From NCBI RefSeq assembly GCF_004346185.1, contig NZ_SMAI01000020.1, forward strand, positions 21,460 to 85,459: a stretch of 64,000 nucleotides of DNA, written 5' to 3'. Every line of letters starts with the position of its first letter. Position 1 is the stretch's first letter. The notes beneath the pieces are model-generated. The model made no database searches. It was given only the letters and a program-made list of their open reading frames with translations, and had not been told where the DNA came from. The translations under genes and the position numbers were made by a program. Positions 56,003-64,000 of the stretch are shown one piece after another. This DNA is from Aquabacter spiritensis. GTDB taxonomy: Bacteria; Pseudomonadota; Alphaproteobacteria; Rhizobiales; Xanthobacteraceae.

Positions 56003-57069
56003 TGCGCATCCTTGTCGCCACCGACGCGTGGCATCCTCAGATCAATGGTGTGGTGCGCTCGCTCGAGCATACCGCAAGGGAAGCCGCCCATCTCGGCGCA
56101 GAGATGGAATTCCTCACCCCGCAGGAATTTCGCACCGTCCCGCTTCCGACCTATCAGGAAATCCGGCTCTCGCTTGCGACGCCGCGCATGATCATGCGCC
56201 GCATCGAGGCGATGCAGCCGGATTTCGTGCATGTGGCGACGGAGGGGCCGATCGGTATGCTGGTGCGGCGCGCCTGCATCGCCTCCAAGCGCACCTTCAC
56301 GACCAGCTATCATACGAAATTCCCCGAATATCTCTCCGCCCGCGCTCCGGTTCCCGAGCGGCTGACCTATGCTTGGCTCCGCAGCTTCCATAATGCCGGC
56401 GGCGGCGTAATGGTCTCGACCGCGACCTTGGAGCGGGAACTCGACCAGCGCGGCTTCAAGCGCCTGATGCGATGGTCGCGCGGCGTCGATGCGGACCTGT
56501 TCCGCCCGCGCCCGGAGGTCGATCTCGGCCTTCCGCGCCCGATCTTCCTGTTCGTCGGCCGTGTGGCGGTGGAGAAGAATATCGAGGCGTTTCTCAGCCT
56601 CGATTTGCCCGGTTCCAAAGTCGTCGTCGGGGCGGGGCCCGCGCTCACGACCCTGAAGGAGCGCTTCCCCGAGGCCCATTTCCATGGTGCGAAGGAAGGC
56701 GAGGCGCTCGCCGAGGTCTATGCCGGCAGCGACGTGTTCGTCTTTCCGAGCCGCACCGACACGTTCGGGATCGTCCTTCTCGAAGCGCTGGCGAGCGGGC
56801 TGCCCGTGGCGGCCTATCCGGTGACGGGTCCGAAGGACGTTCTGGAGGGAGCCGAAGGCAAGGTCGGAATCCTGGATGAGGATTTGCGGACCGCCTGCCT
56901 GAAGGCGCTGGACCTGTCGCCGCACGACGCGCGCGAGTTTGCGCTTCGGCACAGCTGGCGCGAATGCGCCCGTCAATTCGTCGACAATGTCCTCATCGCG
57001 CACGATTTCGGGCCGGTTGCACGCCGCTTCCGCCTGTTGCGGCGCACCCGTTCGGCGGCACCTGCATGA
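56002..57069 (+). CDS. GT4-type glycosyltransferase, Agt-like
   Basis: A 355-residue GT-B glycosyltransferase: MRILVATDAWHPQINGVVRSLEHTAREA at the start (donor/acceptor Rossmann I), FTTSYHTKFPEYL, and SRTDTFGIVLLEALASGLPVAAYPV in the nucleotide-sugar domain. In Agrobacterium the gene paired with plcP (agt) glycosylates diacylglycerol to give phosphate-free membrane lipids. The same arrangement here supports the same role by analogy. ATG 56002 overlaps the upstream stop by one base, and its stop overlaps the next gene by four. Confidence 0.87.
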   Translation: MRILVATDAWHPQINGVVRSLEHTAREAAHLGAEMEFLTPQEFRTVPLPTYQEIRLSLATPRMIMRRIEAMQPDFVHVATEGPIGMLVRRACIASKRTFTTSYHTKFPEYLSARAPVPERLTYAWLRSFHNAGGGVMVSTATLERELDQRGFKRLMRWSRGVDADLFRPRPEVDLGLPRPIFLFVGRVAVEKNIEAFLSLDLPGSKVVVGAGPALTTLKERFPEAHFHGAKEGEALAEVYAGSDVFVFPSRTDTFGIVLLEALASGLPVAAYPVTGPKDVLEGAEGKVGILDEDLRTACLKALDLSPHDAREFALRHSWRECARQFVDNVLIAHDFGPVARRFRLLRRTRSAAPA

Positions 57070-58052
57070 CCTCGTATCTTTCCCCCCCGACCGCGGCGGA
57101 CATCGACGCGGCAGCCGAACGGCTCCGCGGCACCGCCGTGCGCACCCCGCTGCTCACCTCCCCCGTGCTCGACGCCGTCACCGGCGCACGGGTGTTCCTG
57201 AAGCCGGAGACGCTCCAGCGGACCGGCTCGTTCAAGTTCCGCGGCGCCTATAATCGCCTGGTTCAGATCCCCCAGGAGCTTCGGGCGGCCGGCGTCGTCG
57301 CCTGCTCCTCGGGCAATCATGCCCAGGGCGTCGCGGCGGCTGCGAAGCTGCTCGGCATGCCTGCGGTCATCGTCATGCCCACCGACGCCCCCGCAATGAA
57401 GCGTCAGCGGACGCTGGATCTGGGCGCCGAAGTGGTGGAATACGACCGCGCCAAGGACGACCGCGATGCCATCGCGAGCCGCATTGCGGCCGAGCGCGGC
57501 GCGATCTTCGTCCCGCCCTATGACGATCCTCACATCATTGCCGGGCAGGGCACGGTCGGGCTCGAAATCGCCGAGGATCTCGCGGCGCTGGGGCTCCTGC
57601 CGGACGTGGTGAGCGCAAACGTGTCGGGTGGCGGCCTGTTGAGCGGCATCGCATTGGCCGTCAAAGCTCGGGCGCCGCATGCCCGCATCGTGGCCGCTGA
57701 GCCGGCCGGCTTCGACGATCACGCCCGCTCGTTCCGCTCCGGCACGCGCGAACGCAACGATTTGGTGGTCGGCTCCTTCTGCGATGCGCTGCTCGCCCCG
57801 ACCCCCGGCCTCATCACCTTCGAGGTGACCCGGCGGCTGGCCGGCGAGGGGGTGGTCGCAACCGATGACGAAGTGGCGAAGGCGGTCGGCTTCGCTTTCC
57901 GCGAACTGAAGCTCGTGGTCGAGCCGGGCGGGGCGGTGGCGCTGGCTGCCCTCCTGAACGGCCGGCTCGACGCCGAGGGCAAGGTCGTCGCCATCGTCCT
58001 TTCCGGCGGCAACGTGGATCCCGCCACGTTCGAGGCCTGTCTCTCGGCGTGA
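57066..58052 (+). CDS. Threonine dehydratase/serine dehydratase-like PLP enzyme
   Basis: A 328-residue fold-type II PLP enzyme. The PLP lysine lies in TGSFKFRGAYNRL (about residue 53), SSGNHAQGVAAAAKLLG binds the cofactor phosphate and substrate, and SGGGLLSGIA is the glycine-rich loop. There is no ACT domain, so this is the catabolic-type or serine racemase-like short form. It overlaps the preceding glycosyltransferase gene by ATGA, perhaps only a compact arrangement. Confidence 0.87.
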   Translation: MTSYLSPPTAADIDAAAERLRGTAVRTPLLTSPVLDAVTGARVFLKPETLQRTGSFKFRGAYNRLVQIPQELRAAGVVACSSGNHAQGVAAAAKLLGMPAVIVMPTDAPAMKRQRTLDLGAEVVEYDRAKDDRDAIASRIAAERGAIFVPPYDDPHIIAGQGTVGLEIAEDLAALGLLPDVVSANVSGGGLLSGIALAVKARAPHARIVAAEPAGFDDHARSFRSGTRERNDLVVGSFCDALLAPTPGLITFEVTRRLAGEGVVATDDEVAKAVGFAFRELKLVVEPGGAVALAALLNGRLDAEGKVVAIVLSGGNVDPATFEACLSA

Positions 58053-58062
58053 CCCTCGTGCC

Positions 58063-59268
58063 ATGAGCGGGCTGCCCAGCGAGCCGGCCGGCGCCCTGCC
58101 GCACGCCCGGGTGCGCATCGCGCTCGGCGGCGCCTATGCGACCCTGTTCTTCTCGCTCGGCATCTATATGCCTTTCTTCCCGCTTTGGCTGGGAGAGCGG
58201 GGATTCTCGCCGCAGGAGATCGGCGCGGCACTGGCGGTGCCACTCCTGACGCGCCTCCTGGCGACGCCGCTGCTGGGGCTTCTGTCCGATCATTGGGGAC
58301 GCCCGAAGGCGCTGCTCGCCTGCCTCGCCCTTTCGACCGCGACGTTGATGGCGGCCCTGGCTTTCTGTCGAAGCCCGATGGCGGTCTATGTGGTTCTCGG
58401 CCTTGCGGCCATGGCCTGGAATCCCAGCTTCGCGCTGCTCGACGCCTATTCCACACGGCAGGCGCGGGCGGGACGGGTGGATTATGGCCGCAGCCGCCTG
58501 TGGGGGTCCGCGAGCTTCGTCCTCGCCAATCTGGCCGGCGGCTTCGCCATTTCCGAGGCCGGGGCCGACCTCGTCGTGGTGCTGATGGTCGCGGGCCAGA
58601 GCGCCTTTCTGTGCGCCATGCTGGTCCTCCCGGAGCTGCCGCGCCCGCCGGCACGCGCCGCCGCGCGGCTCGATCTTCCCCGCGCCCGGATGGTTTTGGT
58701 CCTCGGCATAATCGGGGCGGCGCTGATCCAGTCCAGCCACGCGACCCTTTACGCCTTCGCCTCGGTGCATTGGGCCGAGGCCGGCCTCTCGCTGACCGCG
58801 ATCGGGCTACTCTGGGCGATCGGCGTGATCGCGGAGATCCTGTTGTTTCGCTCCGGCACCCGCATCGTCCGGCGCTTCGGACCGCTGGCGTTGCTCGCCT
58901 GCGGCGGCGTGGCTGCGGCGCTCCGATTCACCGCTTTAAGCTTCGACCCGCCATTCTGGCTGCTTCTGCCGATCCAGATCCTGCACGGCGCGACGTTCGG
59001 CGCCACCTATCTCGGAACGGTCGAGCTGGTTGCCCGCTTCGCTCCGGAGCACCGCGCCGCCAGCGCCCAGTCGCTCGCCGGCTGGACCGTCAGCCTTGCA
59101 ATGTCGGGGGCGAGCCTCTTATCCGGCGTGTTGTGGGTTGCGATCGGGCGGGACGCATTCCTGGTTTCGGCCGCCCTCGGCGTGAGCGGGGCGGCTTTGG
59201 CACTGGTGGCGGGCGCGCTTCAGCCCCACAAAGCGGGCTCCGGCGGAGACACCCGTGCCCCGTCGTAG
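58063..59268 (+). CDS. MFS transporter (HcaT/PPP-like group)
   Basis: A 401-residue 12-helix carrier. The loop motif LLSDHWGRPKALLACL is between TM2 and TM3, and FFSLGIYMPFFPLWLGERGFSPQEIG and VDYGRSRLWGSASFVLANLAGG match the phenylpropionate permease (HcaT)/nucleoside-symporter subgroup. Substrate unknown. It starts ten bases after the dehydratase gene and its 3' end overlaps the convergent epimerase gene by 49 bases. Confidence 0.85.
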   Translation: MSGLPSEPAGALPHARVRIALGGAYATLFFSLGIYMPFFPLWLGERGFSPQEIGAALAVPLLTRLLATPLLGLLSDHWGRPKALLACLALSTATLMAALAFCRSPMAVYVVLGLAAMAWNPSFALLDAYSTRQARAGRVDYGRSRLWGSASFVLANLAGGFAISEAGADLVVVLMVAGQSAFLCAMLVLPELPRPPARAAARLDLPRARMVLVLGIIGAALIQSSHATLYAFASVHWAEAGLSLTAIGLLWAIGVIAEILLFRSGTRIVRRFGPLALLACGGVAAALRFTALSFDPPFWLLLPIQILHGATFGATYLGTVELVARFAPEHRAASAQSLAGWTVSLAMSGASLLSGVLWVAIGRDAFLVSAALGVSGAALALVAGALQPHKAGSGGDTRAPS

Positions 59269-60197
59269 CGAAGCCCATGATCGCGGTCGCGGGTCAGCAG
59301 CAGCGGGCCGTCGAGATCCACCACCTGCGCCATCTGCGCCACCAGCATCGCGGGCGCCATTGCAAGGGAAGTCGCGAGCATGCAGCCGACCATGAGGTCG
59401 AACCCCATCGTGCGCGCCGCCTGCGCCATCAGCAGCGCCTCGGTCAGGCCGCCGGTCTTGTCGAGCTTTACATTGACGGCATCGTATTTTCCCACGAGGC
59501 CCGCAAGGCTGGCCCTGTCGTGGACACTCTCGTCCGCGCAGACCGGCACCGGTCGCGCGATTTGCTCCAGAACGGCGTCGGCTCCGGCCGGCAGAGGCTG
59601 CTCGATCAGCTCGACGCCGGCCTCCCGGCACGCCGCGAAATGGGCGGCGACGGTCTCCGGCTCCCAACCCTCGTTGGCATCGACGATCAGCCGCGCCGCG
59701 GGCGCCGCCGCCCGGACTGCGGCGAGACGCAGCGCATCGCCCGGCGCACCCAGTTTCAACTTGAGAAGCGGGCGCCCGCATCGGCGCGCCGCCGCCGCCA
59801 TCGCGTCCGGGGTGTCGAGGCTCAAAGTGTAGGCCGTATCCAGCGGCCGCAGCGTTGCGAGGCCAGCACTGCGGAAGGCCGGGATGCCGGAGGCCTTCGC
59901 CTCGAAGTCCCAGAAGGCGCAATCGAGCGCATTGCGGGCGGCGCCGGCCGGCAGCCGGCGCTGCAGCCCGTCCCGGTCGAGCCCTTGCGCGACCTCCTCG
60001 GCCATCTCCGTGAGCGCACCGGCGACCGCCTCGGGGGTCTCGCCGTACCGGGGATAGGGCACGCATTCGCCGCGGCCGGAGATCGCGCCGTCCCGCACTT
60101 CCGCGATCACGACAACGGCCTCGGTCTTCGATCCCCGGGAAATCGTGAAGCTTCCGGCAATGGGAAAGCGTTCGATGCGCACGTGAAGTGATCTCAT
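59220..60197 (-). CDS. Dipeptide epimerase (L-Ala-D/L-Glu epimerase type), enolase superfamily
   Basis: A 325-residue muconate-lactonising subgroup enzyme. Catalytic positions are LLKLKLG (K-x-K), DANEGW, EQPLP, ADESVHD and VNVKLDKTGGL (second Lys). N-terminal capping segment ITRGSKTEAVVV and GRGECVPYPRYGE are those of Ala-Glu epimerases, which recycle murein peptides. The start at 60197 is fixed by homology (MRSLHVRIERFPI). Confidence 0.88.
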   Translation of the reverse strand: MRSLHVRIERFPIAGSFTISRGSKTEAVVVIAEVRDGAISGRGECVPYPRYGETPEAVAGALTEMAEEVAQGLDRDGLQRRLPAGAARNALDCAFWDFEAKASGIPAFRSAGLATLRPLDTAYTLSLDTPDAMAAAARRCGRPLLKLKLGAPGDALRLAAVRAAAPAARLIVDANEGWEPETVAAHFAACREAGVELIEQPLPAGADAVLEQIARPVPVCADESVHDRASLAGLVGKYDAVNVKLDKTGGLTEALLMAQAARTMGFDLMVGCMLATSLAMAPAMLVAQMAQVVDLDGPLLLTRDRDHGLRYDGARVSPPEPALWG

Positions 60198-60315
60198 CGG
60201 ATAAGCATGTGACAAAAGGACGGAATTGGGCAGAGGCGTGCACGCCATCCGACCGTTTTTCCACTCTCGACCTCGTTCGGTGGGCCGGGTATGACCAAGA
60301 AGACGACCCGCCTGC

Positions 60316-61470
60316 ATGCGGGGGCGCGAACCGGAGTGGCACGTGGCCTCAGCCTCGCTTCTCGATATCAGCCGATCCGGCGATGAAGTGACGGCGGTGG
60401 GGCACGGCTTCTGGACCTCCGAGCATGCCGACGTGCTCGAAGAGGCTGTCGCCTCGGCCGCCCGCGCGCATCCCCGACCCTCCGCCGCTCGCATCGACCT
60501 GGCCGACGTCGAACGCATGGACACGTTCGGCGCCCTTCTGCTCGAGCGGCTGCGGCGCGCCTGGACGCAGGACGGGGTCGAGCCGCGTGTGGTCGGCCTC
60601 AAGCGGCGCTACGGCGTGCTCCTCCAGGAAATGAGTCGCACCGGCCACGACCCGCAGCCTCCGGCGCGCCATCGGGAGGCGATGGTCGAGCGGCTCGGCC
60701 ACAATGTGGTCGCCATCGGCCGGGATTCGACGGCCTTGTTGAATTTCGTCGGCGCGACGGTCGCGGCCAGCCTGCGCATGGCGACGCGGCCCCGGACGTT
60801 CCGCTTCACTTCGATGGTGAATCAGATCGACCGCGTCGGCCTGCGCGCGGTGCCGATCATCATCCTGATCACGTTTCTGATCGGCTGCATCCTGGCGCAG
60901 CAGGGCATTTTCCATTTCCGGCGGTTCGGTGCCGAGATCTATGTCGTGGACATGGTCGGGGTTCTGGTGCTGCGCGAACTCGGCGTCCTGATCGTCTCGA
61001 TCATGATCGCCGGCCGCTCGGGCAGCGCCTATACTGCCGAATTGGGATCGATGCGCATGCGCGAGGAGGTCGACGCTTTGCGCGTGATGGGCTTCGATCC
61101 GGTCGAGATCCTCGTCATTCCGCGCATCTACGCTCTGATCATCGCGTTGCCGCTGCTCACCTTCATCGGCTCGATGTCGGCCCTGATCGGCGGCGGCCTG
61201 CTGGCCTGGCTCTATGGCGGCATCGCGCCGGGCGTGTTCATGGACCGGTTGAAGGATGCGATCTCGATCGACCATTTCCTGGTCGGCATCATCAAGGCTC
61301 CCTTCATGGCCGGGGTGATCGGCATCGTGGCCTGCATGGAGGGGCTGCGGGTGGGCGGCAGCGCGGAATCGCTCGGGTATCACACCACCGCCTCGGTGGT
61401 GAAAGCGATTTTCCTGGTCATCGTGATGGACGGCGTGTTCGCCATGTTCTTCGCATCCATCGACATGTGA
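60316..61470 (+). CDS. mlaE: MlaE-type ABC permease with N-terminal STAS-like domain
   Basis: A 384-residue inner-membrane permease of a phospholipid/MCE transporter. The first 110 residues look like a STAS domain (ARIDLADVERMDTFGALLLERLRRAW), the role filled by separate MlaB in E. coli. The rest has five or six TM helices with GCILAQQGIFHFRRFGAEIYVVD and AGRSGSAYTAELGSMRMREEVDALRVMG, the MlaE signature. ATG 60316 is used; GTG 60343 is also possible. First gene of a four-gene operon. Confidence 0.92.
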   Translation: MRGREPEWHVASASLLDISRSGDEVTAVGHGFWTSEHADVLEEAVASAARAHPRPSAARIDLADVERMDTFGALLLERLRRAWTQDGVEPRVVGLKRRYGVLLQEMSRTGHDPQPPARHREAMVERLGHNVVAIGRDSTALLNFVGATVAASLRMATRPRTFRFTSMVNQIDRVGLRAVPIIILITFLIGCILAQQGIFHFRRFGAEIYVVDMVGVLVLRELGVLIVSIMIAGRSGSAYTAELGSMRMREEVDALRVMGFDPVEILVIPRIYALIIALPLLTFIGSMSALIGGGLLAWLYGGIAPGVFMDRLKDAISIDHFLVGIIKAPFMAGVIGIVACMEGLRVGGSAESLGYHTTASVVKAIFLVIVMDGVFAMFFASIDM

Positions 61471-61476
61471 GGCGGG

Positions 61477-62286
61477 ATGGCGAACGGCGAGACGATGGAG
61501 CAGGGCAACGAAGAGGCGGGCGTCGGCGAGCCGCTGATCAGCGTGCGCGACCTTGTCGTCGGGTTCGGCGACCGCGTGATCCTCGACCATCTCAGCCTGG
61601 ACATTCTGCGCGGCGAGATTCTCGGCTTCGTCGGCACGTCCGGTGGCGGCAAATCGGTGCTCACGCGGACCATCCTGGGCCTCGTCCCGAAGCGGTCCGG
61701 GACGGTGGAGGTGTTCGGGCAGGATCTCGACACGCTCAACGAGGCGCAGCGTTCCGCGGTCGAGCGCCGCTGGGGCGTGCTGTTCCAGCAGGGGGCGCTT
61801 TTCTCCTCGCTCACGGTCAAGCAGAACATTCAATTTCCGCTGCGAGAGAACTTAAAGCTGTCCCAGAAGCTTATGGACGATATCGCCTATGCGAAGATCG
61901 AGATGGTGGGACTGAAATGCGAGGCGGGTGAGAAATTGCCGTCCGAATTGTCGGGCGGCATGATCAAGCGGGCCTCGCTGGCCCGCGCGCTCGCGCTCGA
62001 TCCGGAAATCCTGTTTCTCGATGAGCCGACCTCCGGCCTCGACCCGATCGGGGCGGGAGATTTCGACGAACTCATCCGCACGCTGCAGCAAACTTTGGGG
62101 CTGACCGTTTTCATGGTAACGCACGATCTCGACAGCCTTCACACGGTCTGCGACCGAATCGCCGCTTTGGCGGACGGGAAGGTGATCGCGCAGGGTCCGA
62201 TCGAGACCATGATGGCTTCGACCCATCCCTGGCTGCGCGCCTATTTCCATGGAGCCCGGGCCCGCGCGGTCCGGTCCGAACGGTGA
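61477..62286 (+). CDS. mlaF: MlaF-type ABC transporter ATPase
   Basis: A 269-residue ATPase that drives the MCE lipid transporter. Walker A is GTSGGGKSVL (about residues 54-63), the Q-loop precedes FQQGALFSSLTVKQNI, the signature is ELSGGMIKRASLARAL, Walker B is EILFLDEPTSGLD, and the H-loop is in VTHDLD. ATG 61477 follows mlaE by six bases. Confidence 0.95.
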   Translation: MANGETMEQGNEEAGVGEPLISVRDLVVGFGDRVILDHLSLDILRGEILGFVGTSGGGKSVLTRTILGLVPKRSGTVEVFGQDLDTLNEAQRSAVERRWGVLFQQGALFSSLTVKQNIQFPLRENLKLSQKLMDDIAYAKIEMVGLKCEAGEKLPSELSGGMIKRASLARALALDPEILFLDEPTSGLDPIGAGDFDELIRTLQQTLGLTVFMVTHDLDSLHTVCDRIAALADGKVIAQGPIETMMASTHPWLRAYFHGARARAVRSER

Positions 62287-62299
62287 GCGAGGACGGCCC

Positions 62300-63220
62300 A
62301 TGGAAACGCGCGCCAATTACACCCTGATCGGGTCCTTCACGCTGCTGGTTCTGGTGGCGGCGTTCGGCTTCATCTACTGGTTCATGCGGCCTCTCGCGTC
62401 CGAGGACCGCAAGCCCTACGAGATCGTCTACAAGGGCACCGTCAGCGGGCTGCGACAAGGCAATGCGGTGACGTTCAACGGCATTCCGGTCGGGCAGGTG
62501 ACCAGCCTCGGCCTTCTGCCGGGCCGTCCCAGCGATGTCCTGGTGCGGATCGGCGTCGACGGGAACGTGCCGATCCTGTCGGACGCGAAAGCCGGACTGG
62601 AATCCCAGGGACTGACCGGCATCGTGGCGGTCAGCCTGCGCGGCGGCGCCTCCGACGCCAAGCCGATCCCGCCGGGGCCGAACGGCATACCGCGAATCGA
62701 GGCTGATGGCGGGACGGGCATGGCGGGCTTGATTTCGACCGTTCAGGACGTGGCCGGGCGCGTTACCGGCATTCTCGATGCGATCGACCCGGAGAAGGTG
62801 CAGCAGATCGTCGCCAATGTGGAAACCTTCAGCAAGGCGATATCCGACCGTTCCGCCGACGTCTCCACCATGATCGCGCGTGCCAACGAAATCGCCGGGC
62901 AGCTTCAGCAGCTCGCGACCAAGGCGGATGCCGTGCTCGGCGACGTGCAGAAGGCCACCAACGATCCAAACGGGCTCGTGGCCCAGGCGACCGAGGCGGC
63001 CGCCTCGGTGCGCAAACTCGCGGACAATCTCGACACCCGCACCGCCGAATTGACGCAGGAGGTGAAGAAATTCACCGGCCCCGGCATGCGTCAGTTCGAA
63101 GCTCTGGCGTCCGACGGGCGGCGCACCTTGTCGGAAATCGACCGCACATTCAGGAATTTCGAACGCAATCCGCGTCAATTCCTGTTCGGCGGGAGTTCTG
63201 TACCCGAATATAGGCGGTGA
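62300..63220 (+). CDS. mlaD: MlaD-type MCE family lipid-transport protein
   Basis: A 306-residue periplasmic protein anchored by one N-terminal TM helix (about residues 10-31), then an MCE domain (about 40-120: KGTVSGLRQGNAVTFNGIPVGQVTSLGL and ESQGLTGIVAVSLRGG), and a long helical tail (about 150-285) that could form a coiled-coil needle. Such proteins make a hexameric lipid tunnel. ATG 62300 is 13 bases after mlaF and preceded by GCGAGGACGGCCC. It overlaps the lipoprotein start by four bases. Confidence 0.93.
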   Translation: METRANYTLIGSFTLLVLVAAFGFIYWFMRPLASEDRKPYEIVYKGTVSGLRQGNAVTFNGIPVGQVTSLGLLPGRPSDVLVRIGVDGNVPILSDAKAGLESQGLTGIVAVSLRGGASDAKPIPPGPNGIPRIEADGGTGMAGLISTVQDVAGRVTGILDAIDPEKVQQIVANVETFSKAISDRSADVSTMIARANEIAGQLQQLATKADAVLGDVQKATNDPNGLVAQATEAAASVRKLADNLDTRTAELTQEVKKFTGPGMRQFEALASDGRRTLSEIDRTFRNFERNPRQFLFGGSSVPEYRR

Positions 63221-63849
63221 GAATCGTGGTGCGGGAGCTGAGGAATAAAGACGTGCGCCGCCTGAACCCCTTGCGTCCGAGCCTGCGTGTGGGCGTTGCG
63301 GGCCTTTGCCTGCTGCTGGCGGGCTGCGGCACCGCCCCCGTCCCAACCTTCGACCTGTCCGCGCCGACGGCGTTTTCCGCGCGCGGCGGCGGCGGCCAGC
63401 TCGTCGTCGTGACCCCGACGGCCCTCGCGGCGCTCGACACCCAGCAGATTCTCGTCGAACCGGCACCGGGGCAGGTCACCTATCTGCCGGAAGCTCAATG
63501 GAGCGACCGGCTGCCCGCCTTGCTCCAGGCGCGCCTGATCGAGGCGTTCGAGAACGGCAGCAAGATCCGGCGCGTCGCCCGGCCGAATGACGGCGTCGCC
63601 GCCGATTATCAGCTCAATGTCGACATCCGCACCTTCGGCGTTCAAATCGCGGCCGGCGCGCCCGATGCCGTCGTGTCGCTTTCGGTGAAGGTCATCGCGA
63701 CGGCCTCCGGCCATATCGTGGCGGCCCAGGTCTTCTCCGCCCGGGTTCCGGTCTCGGCGATGAACGGGGCGGGCGTGACCGCAGCCCTCGATGCGGCCTC
63801 CGACACCGTCCTGCGGGACATCGTGATCTGGGCGTCGGCGCGCTCCTGA
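63217..63849 (+). CDS. ABC-type lipid transport auxiliary lipoprotein
   Basis: A 210-residue lipoprotein of the ABC_trans_aux (PqiC-like) family. The lipobox is LLLAGC near residue 36, so the mature N-terminal Cys is lipidated. The chain continues as a two-lobed alpha/beta domain with VPTFDLSAP, YLPEAQWSDRLPALLQARLIEAFENG, and VVAAQVFSARVPV. It probably couples the MCE complex to the outer membrane. GTG 63217 overlaps mlaD. No outer-membrane MlaA-like gene follows within the window. Confidence 0.9.
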   Translation: MRIVVRELRNKDVRRLNPLRPSLRVGVAGLCLLLAGCGTAPVPTFDLSAPTAFSARGGGGQLVVVTPTALAALDTQQILVEPAPGQVTYLPEAQWSDRLPALLQARLIEAFENGSKIRRVARPNDGVAADYQLNVDIRTFGVQIAAGAPDAVVSLSVKVIATASGHIVAAQVFSARVPVSAMNGAGVTAALDAASDTVLRDIVIWASARS

Positions 63850-63859
63850 CCCGAAACAC

Positions 63860-63952
63860 GGCTCGGCCACGTGACCGAGCCCGAAATGAAAATGCCCGCC
63901 GGACGGCGGGCTCAGACCGCTGACAAACCCCTGGCGCGAGCCGGGGGTTTTT
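63860..63952 (+). terminator. Three consecutive hairpins after the Mla operon, the last an intrinsic terminator
   Basis: Hairpin 1: GGCTCGG/CCGAGCC at 63860-63881 around a CACGTG palindrome. Hairpin 2: GCCCGCC/GGCGGGC at 63894-63911. Hairpin 3: AAACCCCTGGC (63925-63935) with GCCGGGGGTTT (63940-63950) around GCGA, then more T residues. Only the third has the T tract of a rho-independent terminator. It follows the operon by about 75 bases. Confidence 0.8.
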
Positions 63953-64000
63953 GATTCATTCGGGTATGCTGAAGAAACCCGGCCCGACCCAGACCGCTCT

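Noticed and set aside
63966..64000. Possible start of a gene (ATG CTG AAG AAA CCC) running off the window
   Set aside because: Only eleven codons are visible, there is no Shine-Dalgarno sequence before it, and nothing can be recognised.

Overview
The window is ordinary-looking chromosomal DNA of a high-GC alphaproteobacterium, most likely of the order Hyphomicrobiales (Rhizobiales) and probably a methylotroph or close relative. The order is suggested by ATP12, SdhE, DivK, EipB, IalB, DUF2842, DUF3572, Usg, Cox15/CtaA, a MetY-type sulfhydrylase and an Anbu proteasome homologue. The methylotroph lean comes from a complete fhcBADC set (formyltransferase/hydrolase complex of the tetrahydromethanopterin C1 pathway). 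I found no phage, insertion sequence, integrase, CRISPR array, toxin-antitoxin pair or restriction system.

Layout. 1-6.4 kb: 3' end of an ATP12 chaperone gene, a CoA-binding protein, metY, ctaA, a DUF2842 protein, a degenerate Wzz/tyrosine-kinase-like membrane protein and a crotonase. 6.4-10.4 kb: thioesterase, rplM-rpsI with promoter and terminator, two small exported proteins around a diguanylate cyclase, and tRNA-Lys(TTT). 10.6-20.3 kb: M20 amidohydrolase, gltX-tusA, comEC, Anbu, a DUF482 acyltransferase and a ridA-GDPD-DUF4424 run. 20.5-28.5 kb: eipB, a lower-GC small cupin-like gene, acylphosphatase, a GT39 membrane glycosyltransferase, groESL with a perfect CIRCE operator, usg, exoD-like, and a Tat-exported beta carbonic anhydrase.

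28.5-36.8 kb is the most coherent block: queA-tgt-folD-pterin dehydratase-fhcB-fhcA-fhcD-fhcC, all on + and largely with overlapping stops and starts. The fhc subunits release formate from formyl-H4MPT, and FolD sits on the tetrahydrofolate side of C1 metabolism. 37-49 kb: an AlaC-type aminotransferase, hom, glpX, recJ, dinB with DUF3572, divK, a structured gene-free stretch, sdhE and mfd.

48.9-64 kb: a conserved membrane protein, an EAL phosphodiesterase, a YejA-like solute-binding protein, ialB, an FAH-family enzyme, a metallophosphoesterase-glycosyltransferase pair resembling the PlcP-Agt lipid-remodelling pair, threonine dehydratase, an MFS carrier, a dipeptide epimerase, and an Mla/MCE phospholipid transport operon (mlaE-mlaF-mlaD-lipoprotein) followed by three consecutive hairpins.

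Best candidates for novelty are modest: a pseudo-tyrosine-kinase fused to a Wzz-like domain, a Tgt lacking most zinc ligands, an FhcB that keeps an Fe-S cysteine motif, and a structured intergenic region upstream of sdhE. I see no clearly undescribed multi-gene system.
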